A DNA stretch of 64,000 nt from Ornithodoros turicata (taxonomy: Eukaryota; Arthropoda; Arachnida; Ixodida; Argasidae). The stretch lies in NCBI RefSeq assembly GCF_037126465.1, contig NW_026999293.1, positions 124,001 through 188,000 of the forward strand, in the 5' to 3' direction. Below are positions 22,643 to 33,036 of this stretch, in pieces; positions within the stretch are counted from its first letter, which is position 1, and every line of letters starts with the position of its first letter. Position numbers and translations under genes: made by a program. The notes below the pieces were generated by a model, which was not told the origin of the DNA, made no database searches, and saw nothing but the letters and a program-made list of their open reading frames with translations.

Positions 22643-23524
22643 ATGAGCAGGCATCGAAAACATGCCTGGGCACCTTCGTTCGACTCTGTCAACATGGAGG
22701 CTGTCAAGCAAGAAGACGTCGAACCTCGTCCGACGAATGTTCAGGCACCAAACACAAACTGCGCAAACCACAGTGCCGAAGACTGGCCAGGTGACGTTGG
22801 ATTCCAAGTTAAGTTCAAAGATTATGCATCAACAAACAACGTTTGGACGTACTCGGAAGACAGGCGCAAGCTTTACACCGTGATGGGCAACGCGGTTCCA
22901 GCTCATTTCGTCACTGACCAAGCTCAGCCTCCAGGTACGACTGTTTGCATTGTCGCCGTGTATCGAGATCCAGGTCTGAGGCTCAAAAATATTCGCCGGT
23001 GTTCCTTACACGCTGTGGGATCGGACGGAAAGAATAATTCTCGTGATCACTGGATACTTTGCGATCACCCAGCCACCGTGTACTCCGAAGATGAAGCAAA
23101 CGGGCAGCGTAACTTTCTCACAGTTCCTTTCGAGGATCCGGATCGTGACAGTAAGGATCTGTTTACGTACAGATTGCGTTTCATGTGTCGCAACAGCTGT
23201 GCAGGCAGCATTAACCGACGGGCTACTGCTGTGCTTTTTATTCTACGATCTCCGGAAGGTCGAGACATTGCACGTCGTGTCGTGGAAGTGAAGGCTTGTG
23301 CTTGTCCGCGTCGCGATCGGCAGCGCGATGAAATGCAGCGGAAGCGTGCACCGTCCGACAACGAAGATGGCAAAAAGAAGATTTACACAATTTATGTCTA
23401 TGACAAGGAGAGGTACGAATTTCTGCGTGGAGTTAAGGACTCCTTGGAGAGTTTTGAAGCAGAGAAGGCGACGAAGAAAAAGAAGACGGCAACCCAAACC
23501 GTTCGCGAACATACCAAGAAGTAG
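22643..23524 (+). CDS. p53-family transcription factor, single exon
   Basis: An intact frame of 293 codons. Residues about 46-230 form a p53 DNA-binding domain. The zinc ligands are all present, C120 and H123 (RRCSLH) and C182 and C186 (MCRNSC), followed by GSINRR with N191, R192 and R193 (the R248/R249 positions of human p53). The VKACACPRRDR motif follows at 216-226. The DNA-contact Arg equivalent to human R273 is Lys here (K217); the R280 equivalent is kept. Residues 246-269 (KIYTIYVYDKERYEFLRGVK) fit the tetramerisation helix, followed by a Lys-rich tail. The N-terminus is short (~45 residues) with no clear FxxxW activation motif. ATG at 22643 gives the full frame; M18 at 22694 has the better start context. 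p53 genes normally have introns, so the single exon suggests an old retrocopy, but no poly-A tail or flanking duplication is seen. Confidence 0.88.
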   Translation: MSRHRKHAWAPSFDSVNMEAVKQEDVEPRPTNVQAPNTNCANHSAEDWPGDVGFQVKFKDYASTNNVWTYSEDRRKLYTVMGNAVPAHFVTDQAQPPGTTVCIVAVYRDPGLRLKNIRRCSLHAVGSDGKNNSRDHWILCDHPATVYSEDEANGQRNFLTVPFEDPDRDSKDLFTYRLRFMCRNSCAGSINRRATAVLFILRSPEGRDIARRVVEVKACACPRRDRQRDEMQRKRAPSDNEDGKKKIYTIYVYDKERYEFLRGVKDSLESFEAEKATKKKKTATQTVREHTKK

Positions 23525-23553
23525 AGCTTTCAGTCTCTGGCTCAAATGTAACC

Positions 23554-23559
23554 AATAAA
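23554..23559 (+). terminator. polyadenylation signal of the p53-like gene
   Basis: AATAAA 30 bp after the stop codon, in the context AACCAATAAACCCCAACAAT. The same sequence recurs 3' of NLR2 at 38987. Confidence 0.65.
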
Positions 23560-23753
23560 CCCCAACAATGTTACATACATACCTTCAATTTATGATGTGT
23601 TATTCAGGTACACAGGTTGCACTCACTTTTACTGCTTTTCGGGGTATGCTGCCTTTCATAATTCGTAATCCGTCTTTTGTTGTCCAAGTTTGGTGGGTGA
23701 CTGGAACTCAGCAGAAGCCGAGCGAATGGACAGAAGCGGTTTTGATGGGCCGG

Positions 23754-25630
23754 TTCTTCTTCTTCTTCAACCACAAAGGAAATGGCCCTTAGCTACACAG
23801 GGCGATTGGCCAGGAGTATGAGAGGGGGGATGATATTTCCAGGGGGACGGCCCCTAGAAGTCGGCCCAGGACGCACATATCCCCAGGGCGTCAGTCGTGA
23901 CGTTGCCCACATACGTGAGGCCGACAACGGCAAGCCCTTTCACCATCACCACCACCAGGGGGACGGGCGGTCGTTGTAGAGATGGGGATGGTGGCGGCGG
24001 TTAGGTGGTCAGGCTACTCGGGCCGGGCGACTGAAAAGCGGCCGCAGGTAGATAAGAATGCAGAGTGAGGTCGAACACAGAACGGGTGGTGCCACGGAGG
24101 AACTTTGGAGATCCGTCATTCCCAACAGAGAGGTTATGACGACATATCCAGTCCCACAGCACCCTGCCGTTGGAGTCTGTCCTGAGCCCCCATTGAACGA
24201 TTGAACGTGATGTGAGTTGAAGTCACCAGCGACCACGTGTCCGTGGGGCAAGTTGGAGAGTGCACCGCTGAGAGTCGAGGGGGATTGGATGCCCGCTGGG
24301 CAGTACACGTTCAAAACAGCCAGGGACCCGTTGCAGGGAAGTGTGAGCTGGACTGCCAGAGCCTCGCAGAGAGGGGACGCAACCTGGCATACAACATGGG
24401 CGGAGTGCACAAGCTGGTGAGAAACAAGGGTCAAGAGGCCGCCTCCTTTCTCCACGGGTCGGTCCAGGCGAAATGCATGGAAGCCGGGGAAGGAGAAGGG
24501 GTGACGCGGTGATAGCCACGTCTCTTGCAGAACAATAACGTCAGGTGAACAATGAGAGATGAGCATATGGAGGTCGGGCAGGGTTGATGAAATCGAGAGG
24601 CTGTTCCATTGAAGGACACGAAGGCTACTTGCAACCGCGGCGGCGAGGACGTCTTCATCCCCACCCTTCTGTCTGCCCACTTTCTTCGATCGCTTGCCCA
24701 TGGGGTTATCGCATGGGCTGCACCACCTCAGTGCAGGGGGAGATGCACCACGTTTGGAGTGCGAAGCCGTGGCGTCAATGTCCTCAGGAGACGAGCATTG
24801 AGGGAGAGCTTGCTCTGAGGGAGGGAGAGGTTCACGGGGCTGAGTAGGCTGGGGGGGGGGAGGCACCGAAACAGGTACCACAGTCGCTTGCGTGTGGCCT
24901 GGGGTGGCACCACCAGTCTCAGAGACCGCAGAGGAGAGGGACGAACCATGGAGCAAAGGGAGGCAATTTCTTCCATCATCTTCGACACGGCGGCCTCGAC
25001 GGTGGCGTTGACGGCGGCATTGATCATGTTTTGTAGCCGGTCACCTGGGACTCGTGGCTGCTGAGCTCTGCAGGCGAAATCAGAGCCACGGCTCCTTAAA
25101 GTAGCACAGGCATCAAAGCGGGAACAGTAGCGAGAGTCCATGATCTCAAGCAAGGAGGACTCCTGCTCACGACAAGGACATGATTGACAGTCAGCTGGAT
25201 GGGAGCCGCCACAGAGGCAGCGCTTCGTGGGAGAGTTACCAGAACAGGTGGATTCGTTGTGGGCTTCTCCGCAGCGCCGACAACGGGGATCAGACCTACA
25301 GTTCTCGATATTGTGCCCGAACCGGAAGCAACGCTTGCACTGCAGGGGGTCTTCGTTTGTAGGGGTCCACGCAGAAGATGAGGGGCCAAGACTTTATTTC
25401 GGACGGGCAGGAGTGACCCGCGAAAGTCACGACGACAGACTCAGTGGGGATGCGTAGCTCGTTATCGAGTCTGCTGCAGCGGAATGCATCCAGCGCGCCA
25501 ACGTCGGCGAACAGCTCCAGGATCTCACATGTTGGGAGAGAGACACCTCTCACCACACCCTTGACGCAGGCAAGGTAATGCGGGATGAAGGCATCTACGG
25601 GAACGCCCCCGAAGGAGGATGTGGCTAGTG
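23754..25630 (-). mobile_element. I/R1-like LINE, internally deleted (ORF1 and endonuclease part)
   Basis: Minus strand. From the right: gag-like ORF1 (about 25625-24960) with VVVTFAGHSCPSEIKSWPLI, then, after a frameshift, CCHC knuckles CKRCFRFGHNIENC, CRRCGEAHNESTC and CLCGGSHPADC near 25340-25160. An apurinic-type endonuclease follows, with LQWNSL, QETWL and GDFNSHH (24660-24200). Near 24058 the sequence jumps to the 3'UTR, so reverse transcriptase and RNase H are deleted. The 3' end is a GAA tail (TTCTTCTTC on the plus strand) at about 23754-23768. A dead copy; the copy at 39449 retains the complementary part. Confidence 0.85.
23851..23954 (+). mobile_element. 5'-truncated tRNA-type SINE insertion
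   Basis: SINE body (GTCGGCCCAGGACGCACATA ... GCAAGCCCTTTCACC) with a CACCAC tail. It is flanked by CCAGGGGGACGG at 23839-23850 and 23955-23966. The paralogous site near 39530-39545 is empty, so insertion followed the block D duplication. The full-length relative is at 39126-39378. Confidence 0.85.
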
Positions 25631-25794
25631 TTATGAATGTTAACTATGACTCGCTAAACTTATCTTGATAAATACTGTTTGCTAGCGCCCCCTCACTGTT
25701 ATATAACAGGCCTAGCAGAGCGGAAGTTGGCTCGCTCCAATGTTGCCACATCTACAGAATTGTATGGAGATCTACAGATTTCCGGCAAAATCTA

Positions 25795-25885
25795 CAGGTC
25801 TACAGATTATTTTTGAAATCTACAGATCTACAGATTATTTTTGAAATCTACAGATCTACAGATTATTTTTGAAATTTACAGATTT
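25795..25885. repeat. 28-bp tandem repeat
   Basis: The unit CTACAGATTATTTTTGAAAT plus CTACAGAT is repeated three times, the last copy degenerate. A related TCTACAGA/CTACAGATTT phrase occurs just upstream (25750-25800) and near 26915. Confidence 0.85.
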
Positions 25886-25959
25886 TTGACTCAGTGATGA
25901 AACAAATCTGAGAATGGAATACACAAAATACACAAACATACACAAGGATTTTTACTATG

Positions 25960-26240
25960 CTCAGGGGGGGGGATGTAGGAGGAAGGTGCGGTCAGCCTGC
26001 TCTGAAGTGGCAGCTCGGTGCACCCAGGGAGGGAGAAGGGGGAGGGTGAAAGAGGGAGGGGAGAGATGATGGTGGCACAGGAGAGGGAGAGGCGTGCTAA
26101 CCCTCTTGTTCCGGGATTTGGGTAGACCAAGAGGGCTATACCCACCACAGAAAACATGCGAGCATCCCTCAGTAGCCTTCATTGGGAAGCTCCCTGTACC
26201 ACGGTAACCGCCAGGATTATTGGCGAAGTTACCCCATCGC
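25960..26240. repeat. dispersed repeat family B, copy 1
   Basis: GGATGTAGG...AAGGTGCGGTCAGCCTGCTC...GGTGCACCCAGGGAGGGAGA...GAAAACATGCGAGCATCCC...CCAGGATTATTGGCGAA. The same run occurs at 30510-30755 and 43580-43820. A TE-like repeat of unknown class, no coding capacity. Confidence 0.7.
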
Positions 26241-27057
26241 GACTACTATGCTCAGGCTCGTTTCATGCATTTCATGCACCAGCCAGCCTGCGCATTTACG
26301 CTATGTTGTCCTATCTTCGGACAATCGTTAAAAAAGTTTTGACGAGAAGTCCGATTCACCATGTTCCACTCCACTGGGGTGAAAAAACAAAAACAATTAT
26401 TTGATGTTTAATTTCATGTTTGCTCCTGGTGTGTCGGTATATGACTGTAAGTAAATAATCTTTGATATTTTGTATCACTGGCGGCACTGAGGGTGTTCCC
26501 TCTTAATTACACGATGTATATACTAAGCATCATGGTTAGATCGCTTATGTATTGATTTTTGTGATGGTGGCACTAGATCTTTTCTTATTTTTGATGTCTA
26601 CACTGGAATCAAATAGATCTCACGCTGTCGCCGGCGCATTGGAAGCGGCCATGGCAAGCGACAGTCAGGTGGTGGTGGTGTGCTAATTCAGAGTGATTTT
26701 CCTGACGGCTTGTTGCTCGGTTCTTCGCAGACAGTACAGGCTGCACCAGGATTTGAACCCGGGAGAGTCAATCATCCTGCGTAGGTCCCCAATAACTTTT
26801 GCCATCACATATTTCCGTTGTTTCGATGCGAAGAGCGAAATACAAAATGTCAGACGACGAAGCGCACTAAATCGTGGCCTAAAAACGATGCAAATTGTAT
26901 GTTTTACTGTAACCTACAGATTTTTACCGAAATCTCCATACTTTTAAACAAGTACGTGATCTCCATACTTTTCCTCCGACGGGTGTGGCAACACTGGCGC
27001 GCTAGCTGTCGTTGGTCTGGCGCCAAGAAACGCGCTGGTGTAAGCATGTACGGGCGA

Positions 27058-27240
27058 GTCACATATTCAAGATACGAGGAGCTCTAGTTCGACCCTGGGA
27101 ACGAGGCTATGTGCCGATTGCGTTGGCTAATAGTAAATCACTGGCTATTTTGTCCCCGTGCCGTTTGAGGGGAATCACACAAATTCAAGATTGGGCAAGC
27201 CAAAATTCGACCCTGGGAACGAGGCTATATGCCGAACCGG
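27058..27240 (+). repeat. two copies of the short repeat ending GGGAACGAGGC
   Basis: ATTCAAGATACGAGGAGCTC...GACCCTGGGAACGAGGCTAT at 27068-27110 and ATTCAAGATTGGGCAAGCC...GACCCTGGGAACGAGGCTAT at 27180-27230. They are related to the unit at 18940. Confidence 0.65.
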
Positions 27241-27459
27241 ACGTTGCTCATTCCAATATAGTGAATCACTGTGTGTTTTGTCTTCCTGCCATGCTTTTTC
27301 TCTGGGTTTCTCTGCTGCTTTCGTGCTAGCGACGAACATCCAGCCTATATTTTCTGTTTGTGTTCTTCTGTGTGTGACGTCGCCACGGTTTTTCTAATAT
27401 GTGCAACAAACCAGGTTGCCCACTTCTCAGGATATCCCTCTAGACCTGTGGTTAAACCA

Positions 27460-28060
27460 GGCTCCAACAGCTCCCCATAGAGCCCATAGCAGGCTCCCAC
27501 AGCTCCCCATAGAGTCCATAGTTTGAGATAATTCAGGCAACACTGGACATGCAACCAATGAAAATGAACTATGATGCCTACCATTCGGCCAATCAGGAAT
27601 CTCTCAGTTTGACTTGCCTTTCGGCCCGGTACTGGCTACCATCGGCTTTTGCTTTTACTGGTTTTCATGCCCTACGCTGGTTATTCCGTATTCAAGAAAT
27701 AGGCAAATTTTGGACAAAATACACATTTATTTCAAACATCGTACTGACTCAATAGTATTGACACAAATATTCATTGTGCGTACAGAGTCCAAATCGTTGC
27801 GTTCGTTGACCAAGCTCGAACTCGCAAAACACACACACTCTATTCCCAGAAGCGAGACGCCGCTGCCACTTCTCTCCCTTGTCTTCTCGAACTGCCCGCC
27901 AGACAGGCGGCCCGCGAAAGGAGCTGTTTAAAACTTTGCCAACCAATAGCGGAGCGCGCAATGTCCTTCGTCCAATGGGTATCAACTATGATGCCTGACG
28001 AAGTAATACCACGTGTTTATGACGTGCAAACATTTTTTTTTAGAGCCGCGAAGAGGGGAA
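27460..28060 (-). repeat. dispersed repeat family A, copy 2
   Basis: Opens with a doubled CAGCTCCCCATAGAG(C/T)CCATAG segment (27469-27520), then follows the copy at 21690 through GTGCGTACAGAG and CCAATGGGTATC to the CCACGTG/GACGTG promoter-like edge near 28008-28026. Confidence 0.65.
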
Positions 28061-28439
28061 GCCACGACCTACTACTATACTAGAGACCTAGACATCCCTT
28101 ATGCTCCCAGCACCGGGGTAGTAGTTCTGGCAATCGCCGCTTGGCTATGGGATTTGGCGCAAGCTCGCACGATTCGTTACCACGTGACTTGTCGAAACCG
28201 CGGCGATGTATGGTAGGCTGCGTTGACAACGACGAAGCAGTGTAAGAGAGAGAGTAACGCGTGCTTAGCAACAGCCCGTGTGTCCCTGTGTAGCGTAGCA
28301 GACTAAAGACGGTGGCAAGGATGATAGGGTGAATCCCTCTCCCCAATAATGCTATGTGGCGCTTGCAGCGGTCACTTACGTAGTTAACCCATGACCCGTC
28401 TCTCCCATAGGGAATCGCCAGCTGTCCAGAGAGTAGGTC

Positions 28440-29400
28440 GTGGGGGAAGCTATGGGGGCCTGCCCATAGTTTGAGATAATTCACACAACATTGGGCACAC
28501 GACCAATGAAATTGCGACGTGGTGGTGGTGATGGTGAAAGGGCTTGCCGTTGTCGACTTCACGTATATGGGCAACGTCACGACTGACGTCCTGGGGAAAT
28601 GTGCGTCCTGGGCGTGGTGGATATTATGCACAACCAGTCGGCCAATCAGGAGACTTCATGTCTGGTTGGCTTTTTGGTCGGTCCTGGCTACCATCGACTT
28701 CTACTGGATTTCAAGCCTGCCGCCATTACTCGGTATTCAAAATAACTAAAGCGATTTTGAGGTAAAATAAAGATTTATTTGATACAAAGCACTAATTAAA
28801 GTGATCTGATACATGGGTGCACTGTGCGTACAAACCCCACTGCGTTGCTGACACACTGGGACAAAGTTCGAACATGAAGCAGAACGAACACACCGTTCAA
28901 CTCCGAGCCAGTCTCATGAGTGCGTACTATTTCATGATGACCATCTTTCGCTGCTTGCGGTGCATCCATTATAGCGAAGCGAAAAGCGCTTGTGTGGCAC
29001 GTAATCCTGTCTTTGTTGACAGTCCTCGAAATCCAACGGTGCCCGAACTTGTTCTTCACGCTCCAACTCATGAAGCATCCTGGTACCGCAGTTGACAAAT
29101 TGTTCGTGGGATAATGTAGTTGTGTCCAGAAACAGCACAACACGCGTAGACTCAGAATAACGCACGAATAAACCCGCCAACATATTTCTGCAAACTGTTC
29201 TGTCGATTGACACCACCGAACACAGGAGGACGACATGCCCGCCATGCTATTTCGAAACTATACTGAAACGGCCGAGAAGCTGTACGCACATGCGCGCGTA
29301 CAAAATGCGATTTCAAAACGTTCTCGACGAATAGGAGCGCGCGCACAGTCTAGGTCAATGGGCTTGCAACATGGTGTATGGGCGCAGTGGTACATACTCT
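28440..29400 (-). repeat. dispersed repeat family A, copy 3 (inside block D)
   Basis: Follows the 21690 copy from GCCCATAGTTTGAGATAATTC but is interrupted by a truncated SINE at about 28520-28611. The part from about 28715 is shared almost base for base with 41762-42440. Minus-strand frames of about 90-150 codons are conserved between those two copies, as expected of a recent duplication, and show no known domain. Confidence 0.6.
28520..28611 (-). mobile_element. 5'-truncated SINE in repeat A
   Basis: GGTGGTGGTGATGGTGAAAG through GTGCGTCCTGGGC is the SINE 3' body in reverse orientation. Copies 1 and 2 of repeat A lack it, showing the empty site. The GTGGTGG at each end may be the target duplication but overlaps the tail repeat. 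Confidence 0.75.
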
Positions 29401-31100
29401 ACAGCCGCGTGCGCGGGTACCTGAGGAGGACTGGTTTAACCGTCTCGGTTTTCACCACGACCGTGCTTTTCACAGTTTGCACGATTAGCGATTTTTGTTT
29501 TTTAGCGTATAGATAAACTTTTGTAACCGCTCCGAAACCATTTTTGATGGAAAAAAGAAAACGGAGCCAACGGCAACCAGCGGCACACAATTGTCAACTG
29601 TATGTCGTACGCTTTCGATAACATGGGGTTTACAACAATCCCTATCAAAAAATATCACAAGATCCCATACGATTTTTTAATGAGACCAAATTGGTTTTTA
29701 TTGGACCATTCATGACCCCAATGGGTATTTACGTGTTGCCATTGAAGGGTTGAGGTGGGTCCGTATGTGAGCCCGTTAGGTCACATAGCTCCCCTATTCA
29801 ATATCATAAGGGCTCTGCGTACGAGGTTACGGGGACCCAATTGGTGGATGCAGAGTGGTTGCGTGTGATCTAATGGTACACATATTCTCACTGTATGTGA
29901 CCTGTGGGATGGAATTTGTGGCCGAAGAGTGGTCGCGTGAGAACTGATCTTACGCATTCTCGATTATGCCCAAACTGCGTGACAGCCGTAGATCCACTTG
30001 AAAAAAATAAGGAAAAAATTGTGGCTCTATGTCGCAACTACAACGTGGATATAACTATGGTCACGGGGGATGCCACAGACGTTTTTAAAGTTTGTGTGCA
30101 CCTCAACGTGCGCGAAATCTCGCAAACCAAAGACTATATATAATGAACGACTAGCTTTCGGAGCAATTGCCATCTCGTGCCATGCCACCAAATTGCTCGC
30201 CTCTCTGTATGAGATCCAACCTGATGTGACACCTTGTTGTTTGGAAGATTAGCACAAAACCAAAGTAATAAGACCGCTGTTATCACAGAGGTTGAAAAAA
30301 AAATATTCCACGAATAACATAAACATGTTTATTACATCGTCACTACACAACTCTGAAATTAGATATGCTCTTTATGCACAACCGAGGTACTTAACTTTTG
30401 TGAAAATCTGTACTTATAAACATTCAAAATGAAAATGGGAGGACAGCTGTATCGGCCTTCTTGGGCCTCATCAGCAGTACGCAGGCAGGCAACGTTTGAG
30501 AGAGGGGGGTGGGGTGATGTAGGGGGAAGGTGCGGTCAGCCTACTCTGAAGTGGCGGCTCGGTGCACCCAGGGGAGGGAGAAGAGAGGAGAGATGGTGGT
30601 GGCACAGGAGAGGAAGGGGGCGTGCTAACCCTCTTGCTCGGGGATTTGGGTAGTCCAAGAAGACTACCCACCGCAGAAAACATGCGAGCATCCCTCAGTG
30701 GTCTTCATTGGGAAGCTCCTTGTACCACGGTAACCACCAGGATTATTGGCGAACCAACTTGCGAAGAACAAGGCTCGAAAGAAGGGTTTTGCGCAAAGGT
30801 TCACTGCAGGCCTATGTATGCATAATATAAACCCTATATAAATATCGTATTCCAGCTTATGCACTGTAAGTGAATCCGGACATATGTTCGGAGGGGACCA
30901 CGCTCTTTGTTGCTACAGCCCTGGGAGCCGAGTGCCTTTCGAGCTAGAATCAAGTCTTTTGGTCTAGGCTGCCTCCGTGTCTATGAAAATAAAGCTCAAA
31001 TTGAAATCCATAAACGAGAAGGCGCGATTCGTTCTGGCTACATACAAGCAGGACCAAGCTGTTACATAAACTTGAAACTGACACATTAAGCGGACTTGGT
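29400..31100. other. block D interior: unclassified repeats
   Basis: Shared with 42440-44490. Contains repeat B (30510-30755) and a short remnant of a hAT transposase end (30755-30815, LAKNKARKKGFAQRF) that is longer in the second copy. I see no gene. Confidence 0.5.
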
Positions 31101-33036
31101 AAGCGCCATTCATTCCACCTTTCTCACCCTATGACCTTGTTCCAAATGCGGGAGAGGAAGACCCGGCCTTTGTGGTCGCCCGCCTTTCGGTGCATATGAG
31201 CATTCGGGTGTTCTGGACGTTTGATGCTTATGAGCGGGTTCTCCCCTCCTGCTCATTTCCACCAAACGCTCAAAACCACCAACGTTTTTTCGGTGCATAT
31301 GAGCGTTTGGAGGTTATGAGCATTTTGTGCATATGAGGCACACTGCACCGCAACGTTTCAGAGGATGGCATCAGAGGGTCACGTAGCACGTGATGCCTTT
31401 CGTCAGGGTGTCCTAAGACACCTCTGAAAGCCCAGTGCAAAGTCAGTCAAGTGTATAATCAGGGATGGGACACTCCCATTGATCGCAATGGGGACGTTAT
31501 TAGGGCAGCAGCAGCACCAAATCCCACCCCAGTGGTTGCAAGACCAATTCTGCGCGTGCGCATCCGCTATGATTGGATAAGGCGGCGGGTACCGCATCTG
31601 TCCGCGGACGCTGTTTTTCATGCTTATCCAACATGGCGGAACGCTCTGCGTGCTTTCAGGTGGTACGGTGCTGTGCCTTTCGTTCATTATTCTACTGGTT
31701 TACGAGGCGGACGTCAATATTTGTGTGTTGTGTTCCCTTGCTCTGTGGTACGGTACGTATTTTTTTTTTTTAGCCCCGACTCCAGTATGCATTACCCAAC
31801 CCTCTCTCACTCGCCTACGCGGTCTATACATGACCTCCTTGCCCCGACCTAGCGTAATTGTGACAAAAATCGTTGCTTTGCTGTTTGAGTCCTGTTCTGT
31901 CCGTTTGTCTTGTATGTCTCTGACCCTACGCAAGTGTGAGGCAACACAAGCAAATGAACAAACACTACTAGCTGGAACGGACATACTAGAAAACCTCTGT
32001 TGCTACAGTCGTATACTCTCCCACCATTGTTCTGAATCCATTAATGATTTGTATACTAATCTTTTATCGCAATATGATTGTTGGTTCACATTACCTTTCA
32101 GTCTTTCATCGTCCATATTGGCTTCCTCGTGCTGTTCCAATCTCCTGTTTTCTCTGTTTTTAATTATTATTATTCAGAAATTCACGTTAAGTACGTCATA
32201 TTCACTATGGAGGAGATGTCCAAGTGCATTCCTTCCCTTTATTCTGGATCTGAGTCTTCCTTGCCTACAGTATAGTAAGGCTTGATTGCTTTTTTGAATC
32301 CAGTCCTGGGCAGGGTGATTTCAGGTAGAATCAGGCGCGGTGGTCCGGTTGACCTCTCTGATGTTTTTCGTTCCAGCATACGTTGAAGCCTAGTGCTTCG
32401 GAAGTACATTGGCGGAGAAGATAGCTGAAAATATCGGACAGCTGTTTTTTTAACGTAATGTTCAAGACTGACCTTTTCGAGCACTGCGCTTCCTTTCAGG
32501 GCTCGTATCTTGGTAGTCATTAAGGTCACGCATTTAAAGTTCCCCACGCTTGCTGCCCACGTGCTGCTGTACTGTTTGCTCTACCTTTGAGGTTTGCTGA
32601 TTTGCGGGTGTCGAGGTAAAATAAGAGCTTCTCATCTGCAAAAAAAAAATGAGCTTTTTGCCTGCGTAAATGCTTTTCTGCAACTACGAAAGGGTTGAAA
32701 TGGGTTACATCGTCCTGTTTGTCATTAAACGCTCTGTCAAATCATATAAAAGAGATCGTTGGAAACTATCGGGCATTCTTCGTGACGCGCGTTTAGGGAG
32801 GTAGGTCAAAAACCTGCAACTTCGGTAGCCTATTTTCCATATCCGCCAACTCGTGACATGGTTCATATTCGTCACACGCGTTGTTCATGACAAACTCGTG
32901 TGACTTGACGGAAAAAAAACAGTTCGCGAAAATGGAAAAACAAGAGTCGCGGTCCAGATAAATTACCGCACTTGACCTATTTATAGTATTTCGATTAATG
33001 TTGCTTACGTTCCTAAATTCCTCGTTAAAATTACAG
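31101..33036. other. intergenic or intronic region before NLR2
   Basis: 31101-31719 belongs to block D. It carries several GCATATGAGC(A/G) words and a CCAAT-box (GATTGG, 31574-31579) before an ATGGCGG at 31633. 31720-33036 is unique here. The last ~150 bp resemble the end of the last NLR1 intron. No NCD1 exon is visible anywhere in this stretch. Confidence 0.45.

Larger units (their letters stand above)
23527..31719. repeat. segmental duplication block D (left copy)
   Basis: Begins at CTTTCAGTCTCTG just after the p53-like stop codon and ends at GTCAATAT near 31719. The outer parts reappear in the same order and orientation downstream of NLR2: 23527-24060 against 38955-39640, and about 28715-31719 against 41762-45124. 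The middle differs through indels and repeats. Both copies share the same LINE insertion. Confidence 0.75.

Noticed and set aside
31620..32285. 221-codon plus-strand frame with a hydrophobic start, and an overlapping ATGGCGG start at 31633
   Set aside because: No conserved domain, the frame crosses the block D boundary, and the duplicate copy at 45.0 kb is cut by an LTR. A first exon of an unknown gene is possible but unsupported.
32741..32752. TATA-like CATATAAAAGAG as an NLR2 promoter
   Set aside because: A single motif in AT-rich DNA. The conserved splice acceptor at 33036 argues that this region may be intron.
16417..33036. Search for NCD1 exons belonging to NLR2
   Set aside because: No NVQxL, LLxYxxFI or KPxHVxRL coding match was found by eye. 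Very diverged exons could be missed.
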